Assembly (NCBI RefSeq): GCF_000003605.2
Contig: NW_003130854.1
Span: 1,871,940 to 1,905,062 of the forward strand
Reading direction: 5' to 3'
Length of the DNA stretch: 33,123 bases
From: Saccoglossus kowalevskii
Lineage: Eukaryota; Hemichordata; Enteropneusta; Harrimaniidae
A program made the translations under genes and the position numbers. The notes under the pieces are model-generated. The model did no database searches. It was given only the letters and a program-made list of their open reading frames with translations, and was not told where the DNA came from. Below, piece by piece: positions 13,101 through 22,516 of the stretch (positions within the stretch are counted from its first letter, which is position 1; the number at the start of each line of letters is the position of its first letter).

Positions 13101-16100
13101 GACCGTGTCCCTCACGTATATACAAAAGAACGCTCGTTAGTTTCGCTAATGTGATTCGTTCTTACGATCACTATCTGTATATAACGTATGCCGTTCTTGT
13201 TAATGATAACACAATGCTAACATCGTTAAGCAATACTGTAATTACACACACGATTCTGAACTCATACCTAAACAAACTCTAAAGTCAACTGTTGATATTA
13301 AATCTTTTTAAAAGTAAAGATGTTTTAGGTGTCAAGTTTTAATTTGATATCCAAGAGGACCATGCATAGTTAAACGGACTCCTTACTATACTGCAATAAT
13401 GTGTCAATGTCAACAATTATTTTCTAGTATCATTATTTCTCTACAGGTTGAGAGTTTGGGCAACGTTTTTCACTTATCGGAAAAGGAGAAAAAAGATCGG
13501 CTGTTTCATATAAAGTACAATGGGAAAGATGATAGATATTACCGATATAGCGGCGACGTCGATTGCATTAAGGGATGGAAAAGGGGAATCTACACTATGG
13601 TGAATATAAAACGTTCTTGGGTTGAAAATAATGGCGAAGAACAGGTAAATATTTAGTATCAAGCACATCAAAGACATGACTCAAACAATGGACACTCGCT
13701 TATTTCTCAATTCCCCGGATCACACGCAGACTCATGCATAGATATTGTCGACAACACTCTTATATTCATTTAGATGATATCGTTCACCTCATTCTAAAAC
13801 TATGATTTGAAAGGCCCTTTTCATCTCTGGTAAAGTACCTCACAATTGCATTATAGCCTGTCGATTTTATTAAAAGGATTGCAAATGCTCAATGCACGTA
13901 GCCAGCAGTTCGAGCTCACGCTTTGCTTGAAATGCCGCCTGAATGGAACACATTGTTAATACTGAATACACAATTCCAATACGTTATGTGTGAACAATAA
14001 TGACGCTACCTTTATTGATTATACAATTTATCGCTCTAATAAAAGTGCGTTATTAGACTGGTTTGAACTATATTAAACCTCGTAATGTACAGTTTATTAA
14101 TACTTAATGTCTACAGTGTGAAGCTCTATCGAGCTATAACAAAATACAGCACAAGGTGAACCCAGGTGTATTCATAGCCACAGAATATACGAGAAATCTA
14201 TACCTCATATCATATGCAAATTACATGCATCATAATCTTATGTGATGGTGAATATATTACAAACACATCTGTACGCTTGCATAATACACCTAAAAAACAT
14301 ATTTATACTGGTTGTGCGAGAATAAATAGTAATATGTATATCCCACGATTAAATATTCTCATAATAAAGCTACAAGTTGAGAGGCAAATTGGCTGAAAAA
14401 CCCAATGGTAATTAACGAATGCCAAAAGAATGTATAATATATAATTAATTGCTTATCCTTGTTTATATTAATATTCGGATGAAATATGGACGATATCCAC
14501 GATAGATAAGATTGCATTCACAATAATTCAATTTTCAATTAAATGATAATATCACAAACATATATATTCCCAATCACCAGGTGTATCTCACTCGTCGTTC
14601 TGGCTACGCAAGTGCCTCTGTCAGTTGGAAATTTGATTTCAGAGAATCTGACTTGGTGATTGATGCCATACAAGCTGTGACATATGGGAGAACGGAAACA
14701 GGTGGACGTATTCTGTACGATATGGTGTCCCAGGACGTGCTCGATGTCGGTTTAGGTGAGTTGGGCAGAACGGGTTACGGTCTAACAATCTGTCTTCTTC
14801 ATGTAGTTGGGCCAGTTCTGGTTCAAATATTGTGATTTCAATATTACTACTCCCAAAAATAATAAAAAAATATATGACTCATACTTTCGAGTAGAAGCAT
14901 CGATTGGAGAATGATGGAAGCCCGTAAACGCCAATAAAAGCCCATACATGTTTTCGCAGCCATCGTTTATTTTACACAGAACAGAGTAGTGTGACTGATT
15001 GGCACAGTTGATATGCGTCATTTAATTTTCCGTTAAATCATTACTATGGACCCGATCCATATTCGTCTGTACATCTTCGCCCCAACATAATATAATACAT
15101 TACATTACACTTTATGTTATGCTGCATTCGGCATAACGTTTTATCATTACCTTAAACTTTTGTTAAAACTCCCCTCCAAAATAAATCAGGCTACTAAAAG
15201 AGCTTAAATGAAGATTCACCTAATGATTGTGATGATATTCTTATACATTTGACTATGGTTTTTTGTATCACAGCAAAACGCAAAGGCAAAAAATATTTGC
15301 TGAATGGATGGCAGACGTTGCTGATCGTGGCTTATCTGGACGGCGATCCTGGAATCAGACACTCACAAACGCAATTACTCTATCAGAATATTACTAAAGA
15401 TCCAGAATTCTGTCCACTGGACATTACAATAACTCTCAAAGTAAGTACAAAGTGGATCATCAAATCGAATATATATCAAACTGCTACTAAATAGACTAAA
15501 TACTTTGGCGATTTGGGCGAGTATCCCCTTTCATGTGCATCAATTTCCACGTGTTCTAATTTCACGCGCATGTGAAACACTTTCTTCTATATTTCGTTCC
15601 GTTGCCTCTCCTATATCTTTCTGTCCGCACTGCGAGTAACTTTTCTATTACGTTACATTGGTTGTAAATATTTGTTAGCATATAGAAAGCACTCTCTGTA
15701 ATGACAAAATATTCTACAAATTATGGCTGTAAGCACTTACGTGCGTTCTCTCATGTTCTACATATTGAATTTCCTGTTGTTTGTTTGGGGGGGGGAGGAA
15801 TACCTTTTCAAACAATGATTAATAAACAAATATGTAGGTAGCTAGTTATCGCAGTTACGAAATGACCATTTTATTCTATTTTTTTCATGCTAAGCCACTC
15901 AAGAAAAAGATATGCACATGTGGAAAAGAAAAGCGCCATACATCTGCCAGTAGTAGAAATAAATACGATAGTAGGAAGACCAGTAACGCAGTGTGTGATT
16001 GCAGGCAGTGTACATGTCCTATATACAATAGAACGCTTAAAGACAAACGACAAGCTAAGTATGGTAGATCAAAAAAGGACAAAGTTATTAAAGAGGCTGT

Positions 16101-16735
16101 GATCGAACGATATAACAGGAACAACTCCTTTGTCACGCAGAACTATGGCGAAACGCATCTAAAGGTTCCAATGGATACAAGGTTGTCATTTGGAGATGTT
16201 GCTGAGAGAGCAAATTCCAATGTCAGTTGCGCATCCGACTTCTCAGAACATGCTACCGACGGTAGATCGCCAAGTATCTCTACAATGAAATCAGCTGGGA
16301 GTGAAGAAAGCGTTAAACCGTCAACCTCTAAAGAATATGCTAAGTACATTTCAGATTCCGAGAATGCATCTGGTTCGCAGGGAAATATAAGAGAAGCGTG
16401 GGGTGAGAAGATGGATCAAGAAAAGCGGACAAGGGTAGGAATAACTTAAAATGCGTAGATATGTGCAATGATTGTGGGCACCTCAGTATACTCGCTTTGG
16501 AAAAATAAATGATTCCATATAATATAACTTTGTTACTAGTAGAGATATTTCTGTTTCTTTATGAAAACTATTCTTAGTGTATGAAAATTAAAACGAATTC
16601 GAAAGAACCTGATACCAAATATCACATTCATTTCATATTTCTCTTTTCTAGATCAGTCATGGAGAGTTAACTGACGAAACAGACACGGCGCCTCTTACAC
16701 CAAACAAGAAAAACAAAAAATGCATAATCATGTAG
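10148..16735 (+). CDS. Six-exon gene: stand-alone PAW-domain protein with C-terminal CaaX box
   Basis: Exons are 10148-10194 (start ATG at 10168), 13447-13644, 14581-14755, 15274-15440, 15895-16434 and 16652-16735. Every intron is GT..AG and the phases fit (0,0,1,0,0), giving 396 residues. Residues 10-189 read as the PAW domain of peptide:N-glycanase: a DRYYRYS segment, KGW (W53), VYLTRR at the start of exon 3, SWKF (W91), and a final strand ending LDITITLK. In peptide:N-glycanases this domain binds mannose-rich N-glycans and follows a transglutaminase-type catalytic core. That core is absent here: coding starts nine residues before the domain, and an in-frame TGA at 10153 excludes an upstream start in exon 1. 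After the PAW domain come six clustered cysteines (196-230), a Ser/Glu/Lys-rich tail likely to be disordered, and KKNKK followed by CIIM at the extreme C terminus, a typical farnesylation signal. Inference: a membrane-anchored cytosolic glycan-binding protein. The domain call is firm; the role is not. Confidence 0.88.
10660..10798. mobile_element. MITE with terminal inverted repeats (about 140 bases)
   Basis: The left end reads AAATATTGACCCGGGCC then AAGGTCGA; the right end, reversed, reads AAATATTGACCCTAGCC then TCGGTCGA. A further GACCGAGGCTTCG copy lies inside. TATAATA precedes the repeat on both sides and may be a target duplication. It has no coding capacity and sits in the first intron of the PAW gene. 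Confidence 0.65.
11702..11751. other. Assembly gap, 50 N, flanked by identical 10-base ends
   Basis: AAAGTGTCCC is the last sequence before the gap (11692-11701) and also the first after it (11752-11761). The two contig ends probably overlap by these ten bases, so the true missing length may be zero. The gap is in PAW intron 1 and does not affect coding. Confidence 0.9.
13447..13644 (+). CDS. PAW gene exon 2 (first half of PAW domain)
   Basis: 66 codons, phase 0 at both ends (ctacag| and CAG|gtaaat). It encodes residues 10-75, including the charged SEKEKKDR stretch, DDRYYRYS and the KGW turn with W53, which align in order with the N-terminal part of the PAW domain of peptide:N-glycanase. Confidence 0.9.
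14581..14755 (+). CDS. PAW gene exon 3 (PAW domain core)
   Basis: Acceptor caccag| and donor TTTAG|gtgagt; 58 codons plus one base. It carries the most recognisable PAW signature: VYLTRR, an alternating strand, then SWKFDF. The split codon joins exon 4 as GCA (Ala134). Confidence 0.9.
15274..15440 (+). CDS. PAW gene exon 4 (end of PAW domain)
   Basis: Acceptor atcacag| and donor AAA|gtaagt. It encodes residues 134-189. The stretch NGWQTLLIVAYL, the following acidic turn and the last strand LDITITLK match the C-terminal strands with which peptide:N-glycanases themselves end, so everything after this exon is an extension beyond the family's usual end. Confidence 0.88.
15895..16434 (+). CDS. 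PAW gene exon 5 (cysteine cluster and Ser/Lys-rich tail)
   Basis: 180 codons, phase 0 at both ends (gctaag| and AGG|gtagga). It starts with a basic PLKKK, then a C-x-C pair (196, 198) and a second group C-x-C-x2-C-x-C (223, 225, 228, 230) in a basic, tyrosine- and serine-rich context. The rest is rich in Ser, Glu, Asn and Lys with no hydrophobic core, so it is probably disordered. The six cysteines could be palmitoylated or bind metal; the sequence alone does not say which. Confidence 0.82.
16504..16509 (+). terminator. Intronic poly(A) signal AATAAA in PAW gene intron 5
   Basis: If the exon 5 donor is not used, the frame reads four more codons (VGIT) and stops with TAA at 16447. This AATAAA lies 55 bases later. 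Use of it would give a version without the CaaX box. Inferred from position only. Confidence 0.35.
16652..16735 (+). CDS. PAW gene exon 6 (polybasic region and CIIM CaaX box)
   Basis: Acceptor ttctag| after a pyrimidine tract; 27 codons and TAG at 16733. The frame stays open only in the phase given by exon 5 and ends PNKKNKKCIIM. A CaaX box with X = Met is preferred by protein farnesyltransferase, and the adjacent lysines resemble the second membrane signal of polybasic small GTPases. A chance CaaX plus polybasic stretch exactly at the end of a correctly phased exon is unlikely. Confidence 0.82.
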   Translation: MSHGELTDETDTAPLTPNKKNKKCIIM

Positions 16736-18515
16736 AGAAAAGCACATGGCATATGCACCGAACATGAACATTTTATTCATATAAAAAACCTGAAACTTAA
16801 AGGCAATATATTTATTGCGATCATCCGTCCAAACTTATGTTCTACAATTATGTTCTAGAATTTAAGAATTATTTCAAACTTGGAGAATGTATATAGTTTT
16901 ATTATTACAACATATCAATGTATAATTGAAAACAATAGCACATTTCCACCTCTGATCTGTGATCTAATGGCAAAAAGATAATGGCTTTTGATAACTTAAC
17001 TTATTGATAACTTATTTGATTGATTAGCCGAACTCCGCGAAAAGGGTACTATTATTCTTTACTCTAATAAGTAGAACTTCATTTGCACTTTTGACATTTT
17101 TTGTGAGATTAACAATTATTCTAGCCAGATTTTATCTATGCATTGTAAACTAAATTTTTCAAATTTGTATATATGCTATATTTATTTACTTATTTTAAAT
17201 TTCATTTCCGATTAGACACACCCAAGAATACATAGAATCGATAATAGAACCAATGCTCGAAACGTGCTATTATTATAATTACACTGTGCGGTTTAGTCGC
17301 AATATTGTGTGTGTAATGAAAGCTTGTTTCACATATCATGATTGTGTTGACATTTATACATCATTGATGAGACAATAAAACACGTACTAATCCACTAAAT
17401 CCACTTTTTCATATAATCCACCGCTTTCCTACTTTGTGTTAAGACCATTCTACTTTACTATGTTGTCATATATCATTTACAAACAATAATCGGTCTCAGA
17501 ACATTGTATTACGTAATGATGTCATATCACATATGGCACCACTTTCACTAAACATTGGCATTAATGATATTACCCTTTGACATAAAGAAATTATGGTAAG
17601 GAAAATGAAATAGAACAGGTAATTACTCTGTAATCCAACAATATTCCCAAACTAAACGATCAATCGACATGTCAATGCTTTTTTTAATAATGGATGATTT
17701 ATACAAAGTTAATTTTCCCATCATATATTCAATTCTAGCTTACTTGGGTTTCAGGGCATATTTCGATTTTTCTATTTTATTTATTGCTGTAGATAGACAA
17801 TTGATTATTTTTATTTGAACCAACAGTAGTTTTATTTAGTAAATAATTATATATTTCTCTTTAACATTCAAAACAAGATTAAATACAAATAGGCAATAAA
17901 CAAGTGTGTAGGAAATATATCATACATGCAATGTGCGGTACATGTGCAAATACATTTATTCATTTTAGAAAATATTACGTCTTCGATAACCATTGCACAT
18001 ATTTCGTATATATGCAAATGAATGATTTACCCGAATATGGTGTGTGCTATCCCATCATATTATGATTTCGTCAATGTCATACACGATTCTTGATAAGCAT
18101 TGCGAAACACGCCTTAAACCACTCTCAAAACCTTCAAGCTTATACTATTTCTCCATTTAGTATTCATATAACAATCCAATAACCCACTGTGAGTTTAGGC
18201 CACTGTGAAATCCAATATAAATCAAAGTATTAACTTCAAACAATATTGCCTATGAAACATTCATTCTTGTTTGGATCTTCATCAGTACTTACTTAACCAT
18301 TATCGCCTATACTTTCTCATTTTCTTCAAAATAAAGAATGCACATTAATGTCTAGATCTGATACCCTTTTGGCTGAGCTAATTGAAATAATAATACTACA
18401 ATATTCGATTCACCAATACATTAATGCTCACTTATATTCCGTTGCTATAAATAACGTTTCTCAATATTGAATGTATTTTACATTTCAATTATGGACGATT
18501 GATATACTGACTATT
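16736..18515. other. 3' UTR of the PAW gene and intergenic DNA
   Basis: Very AT-rich, with no open frame of note. Transcription of the PAW gene probably ends near 17400. Nothing else recognised. Confidence 0.5.
17374..17379 (+). terminator. Possible poly(A) signal of the PAW gene
   Basis: An AATAAA in GACAATAAAACACG, about 640 bases after the stop codon and the clearest canonical signal I see downstream. The region is AT-rich, so a chance hexamer is possible. Confidence 0.35.
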
Positions 18516-18719
18516 TTATGGATGTAATGTATATTTTTCTCGCTTTGGGGTTTGGGGGTATTTTGTAACTTTTGATGATTGTTTTCTTAATGACATTAGC
18601 GCTTTTTTGATTCGCGTGTTTAATTGTTCTACAAAAAGATTTATAGTGCACATAAATGGGTTTAGGTATTTATCATGTAAAACAACAATCCATTTATCGT
18701 TATTCTCGGGAGCGGACAT
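18516..18719 (-). CDS. Unrecognised open frame, 67 codons
   Basis: ATG TCC at 18719, then a polar, lysine-rich translation (start MSAPENNDKWIVVLH, end KREKYTLHP). Composition is protein-like, but no domain, signal peptide or conserved neighbour is visible. It may be a fragment of a worn mobile element. Confidence 0.22.
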   Translation of the reverse strand: MSAPENNDKWIVVLHDKYLNPFMCTINLFVEQLNTRIKKALMSLRKQSSKVTKYPQTPKREKYTLHP

Positions 18720-19233
18720 CCGGGCATTTTCACCGCCTGTCAACCACAACCAATGGAAACAACAGGCAAAAACCCTCCAAAATTGTGTTTGTTATATTTG
18801 ATTTGTCAGAGTAGCGAGACTATCCCTTCATGTCCAACATATATAAATTTGGTTGTTGAATTTTGTGATGTTTTCTCGACTTTAGGAGTTCCATCGGCTT
18901 TTCGACCGGCATTCCTCAACAAAACGCACAGAGCTCATAGAAATACATGGTGCAATGGTGCAACATAGAACGTTCTGCGACGTAGCTCCGTGCCTGAGAA
19001 TAGTAAAAAACTTACGTTGGTTTCCACATCGTCCATGCATTTAGTTAGCTACAAATGTGTCAAAGAGTGTTGTGGTACTGCCACCAGGCGTGACGTAGTG
19101 TCATACATTATTTGTTTGGGAGTGTTTAGTTATTTGTTTTAAATTAACATTAATTATGTATTACTATGCATAATTATTTGTGTGACCTAGCAACCAATCA
19201 CGACCATCACAGGAGAAGAAAATAGTATACAAT

Positions 19234-19375
19234 CAGTGGCCAGGGACCATGCCCCTCAAACGCATGACGATTCATATCATCTGGATTACGCATAGCTTCT
19301 CTGCGATTTACGCTCCGTATATTTTAAGCGAAGCTTGGACCCCCCCCCCAATACATGTTGCTGGATCCGCCAGTG
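19234..19375. mobile_element. hAT-type MITE, 142 bases, with 8-base target duplication
   Basis: The element begins CAGTGGCCAGG and ends CTGGATCCGCCAGTG. The reversed right end, CACTGGCGGATCCAG, resembles the widespread hAT terminus CAGTGGCGGATCCAG. Perfect direct repeats TATACAAT flank it (19226-19233 and 19376-19383), the 8-base duplication expected of hAT transposases. A C-run lies inside the right end. No coding capacity. Confidence 0.85.
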
Positions 19376-19383
19376 TATACAAT

Positions 19384-21721
19384 GCTAAATAACGCGTATC
19401 ACTTCAACCTTATTTCACCCAAACTATAAATTCGATACAAAGCTAGTTTTACTTCGTATGTCTATATGAAGTGCGTTACAAATAGGAATATAGTTATACC
19501 GATTTTGTCCATCCTGCCATGCTCACGACATGACGCCTATAATCAATGGAGACGCGATATTCGCTGCATATAATACAAATAGGCTTACATCACATGTCAA
19601 CAGTGAGGAATTACTCAACATTGATTCAGCAGACCAGAACACTGCGTTGATTGGTTCAAGTAAATTAGTTAACTAAAAAAATCATAAACTGCAAAAGTAA
19701 ATCACGTTTCCTCGGAAAAGCATGACTGCACCGCTGATACCAATGACGACAGATACGCGGAAGATGTTATATTACCAAGCACTAACATGCAGCAAATAAT
19801 TAATTAGACCACGTGCGTAAGTGAATGTGTTTCCATCACTGGAGTGGTTGCGAACCAGTCAATATATAGCATGATATCAGCAAATATATGTGCGCTAGAC
19901 CTTTCCAGGGAATTAATGAAAGAAGCCTAAGTGAGACTATTTAGTAGTCTCTTGTTTTATCATTCTGTCAACACTCTTAGTATTTATTGCTTATCATCAT
20001 GTTAGATTACTGTGATAAGAGAAGCATGTTTTCACAATGAAGTCTTTAGAATATCCTATATTTCAGTATTCATAGTGGCCATATCAGATGTTAAAAACAA
20101 AGTGCACATGATGTGCCTTAAGTTAAATATCTTATACTGCTGTTCACAAAACTATTGGATTTAATGGTGAACAACACTTCCTTCGGTTATCTATGCTGAA
20201 CAATGCATGTGTATTTATAAGATTAGTATTCCACGTTGTCACAAAATATTAAGAGCATTCTGATGGTTAATAATTATTGTTTATGTTTTAATACTTCAAC
20301 ATGGATTCCTATGGACATAGTTCCAAATTGTTGCCCTTTTCAGATATTTTTTTTACAAATAAAAAAATATTATGACCAGTATCCCATTCAATATTTATTA
20401 GCTTTTTGGAATACAAAACAATTATACATTTTTACCTCTATTTTATAAGTTGGATGCCTACGAACGACCTGAATCGTACTTTGCTTGTTTTAAGCTTAAA
20501 ATCTAGATGTACTTGTACTAACAATAAATAACACTATGACCAGTCTCAGCCCTTTACTTAATTTGGCTAATGTATTCTACAAATTCCTTGGGATTAACTA
20601 GTTTTGCTTTTTCATCTTTTTGTACAGAAGCATGGTGGACAATGTTATATTAAAAATTGTTTTTACTGTGCGTTCTATAAACACATTACAATCAGTTCGA
20701 CCACTGATTCACTGACAGGGCCATAACACTACATTATGCGGGTTCACGCTTGTCTATTTCATAGTGTCCCGTCAGTGGTCAGGTGACCCAGGATTATGAA
20801 TTGCTGTGTAATATGTTGACTGTTCCTCGCAACAAATCAACATGGACCTCTATACTAGCTTAAGACGTCATACCCTTCATATTACTCTGTAAAATCAGAT
20901 AAATATCGAATTAGGTAACTCAAAAGCAAAACAGTTATAACTAGAACGCACTCAGAGGGCGCAAACATCCTACACATCTGCAACTACTAATCCTTAATGT
21001 ACTGTATTATGCCTTCTTATGACAACATACCTTTACCATATGGACACAAACTTCAGTTACTTTATGGACATAATAAACAAACTGAGTTTTTGAGGAGATA
21101 GATTATATTTAGTCTTGAAACAGGTAACTTTTAAATCATGCATCGGGATGAGCGATCCGATCGCTTGATATAAACCTGATGTGTGATACAATACACACAT
21201 TTTGTTGATCACTTTGTCATTTGGCAAATACCATTGCCAATTTGGAATTACAATTTATCTTCTATTTGTATTCTATCTTCGCGTACTATTTGGACATTTC
21301 CGTTTTATATTTTTTAGCAATCAGATAAATATAATGCAATTATAATATAATATAATGCAAATGTGTCATCGAGTTAGCAATGTTTTTGTATTTCTATACA
21401 ACAGATTGGTTAATTAAATATGTCATTTAGTCAAAACCTGCATTATAAATGTGTTTGTATGAATTCTTACGTATTTTGGAATCCAGTCCAAATAAGAAAT
21501 TATATATTCTTCAAGCAGGAGTAATTTGTGTTTTTAGAACTTCTTATTTACACATCGAAGTAAACATAGATCCAAGGTTTCCCTTCGCAGAATTAAGTTC
21601 AAGCTCGCCTATGAGGAAGTTACAGTAGTGTTTCTTACATGTAAGCATTGTAATGCCAGACGTTTTATCTGCCGGCACGACAACATATTTGTTGTGAATA
21701 GTGGACAGTTAGTGGACATAG
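19384..21721. other. Intergenic DNA
   Basis: AT-rich, with a short inverted repeat at 20710-20777 and one weak open frame at 20236-20448. No supported gene. Confidence 0.5.
20710..20777. repeat. Short inverted repeat, possible small MITE
   Basis: CACTGACAGGG on the left faces GTGTCCCGTCAGTG on the right, 68 bases end to end. No convincing target duplication is visible, so this may be a hairpin or a worn element. Confidence 0.35.
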
Positions 21722-22135
21722 CCCAGGATAATTTTAAAAGAAATAGCATTTAACTATACATTTTATATACATATTATACCACCGTTAACACATCGTCTGA
21801 TTGGCACGCTTTCGCTGAAGCCGACCATCCATGGCCGTTCCTATGAGCCCGTGCGTGATCATGTTAGGAAAAGCTCAGTTAAATTAAATGATTTGATTGG
21901 GCGTGGCAAGGATCTGGATCCGACAATCAGCGTTCCTGTAACAACAATTCGCACAATTTCAAATTTAAACCAATCAATTGTACCATCTTACATCACGGCA
22001 TGCTTGACTGACAAAAACATGCGACTTTATGGATACCCGTCAAAACGCTTGATTTCGTGTTATATTTACCATGGAAACACACCAGAACACGAGCCGCTGT
22101 GTTTAATTTCGTCGGCAGTAAATACAGGTTTATAG
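21722..22135 (+). other. Unassigned 138-codon open frame
   Basis: Open from just after a TAG at 21719 to TAG at 22133, long for DNA this rich in stop codons. It has no early ATG; the first GTG is at 21851. The translation is fairly balanced (KPTIHGRSYEPVRDH, KLNDLIGRGKDLDPT) but matches nothing I know. The stretch is less AT-rich than its surroundings and holds GGGCGTGGC and CCAAT-like words, so it could instead be regulatory DNA or an exon of an unseen gene. Confidence 0.28.
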
Positions 22136-22288
22136 TGCGAAATCTGCCATGGTATAATGGTGGGGCGACGGCCGAATATATGCACCCTGGCTGGCGAAGA
22201 TGACGTAAACACAACAACGTTTTGAATATTGTAAGTGTGTCTCGTCTTAGAATTACACATGAGATCATCGTTTAATCGCATTTCGTGA

Positions 22289-22294
22289 TTTATT
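22289..22294 (-). terminator. Possible poly(A) signal of the cysteine-module gene
   Basis: AATAAA on the minus strand about 170 bases after the stop. Its position is plausible; the region is AT-rich, so this is tentative. Confidence 0.35.
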
Positions 22295-22466
22295 TCTCTA
22301 TGAATTACTCTCCCATAATACTAAATAAGATGGTAATAATAAAACAATATTTCGATGGTTTGAAAATATTCTTAATGAGGATGAAGAGAATATTAATAAG
22401 ACACGTGTAAATTCCCTCCTGTTATATATTTGTTATTGCTTCGTCGCGTGTTGTTATATATGGTCC

Positions 22467-22516
22467 TCATTGTTCAATATCTTCCAAGGCACGAAGAAGT
22501 TCTTTCAGTTCCTCCT
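22467..22516 (-). CDS. Cysteine-module gene exon 8 (acidic tail and stop)
   Basis: The acceptor follows a pyrimidine-rich tract (cttcacag|). In the phase set by exon 7 it reads EELKELLRALEDIEQ and then TGA at 22469-22467. The acidic, amphipathic sequence could be a spacer or a helical peptide. Confidence 0.75.

Larger units (their letters stand above)
10195..13446 (+). other. Intron 1 of the PAW gene
   Basis: About 3.25 kb between the start-codon exon and the first PAW exon. It holds the MITE at 10660, a C-run at 11659 and the assembly gap. The open frames at 12740-13021 (-) and 12965-13282 (+) overlap each other and show no support. Confidence 0.65.

Noticed and set aside
12740..13282. Overlapping open frames on both strands (93 and 105 codons) in PAW intron 1
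   Set aside because: They overlap each other, start or end without splice context and contain no motif. They do not fit the phase of the PAW exons.
16391..16410. Alternative exon 5 donor GG|gtgaga at 16403
   Set aside because: It looks good as a donor but ends in phase 1, which makes exon 6 stop within eight codons and lose the CaaX box. The donor at 16435 keeps the frame.
10148..16735. Full-length peptide:N-glycanase (NGLY1/PNG1)
   Set aside because: Only the PAW domain is present. The first coding exon has an in-frame stop upstream of its ATG, and no exon with the Cys-His-Asp transglutaminase core is visible nearby.
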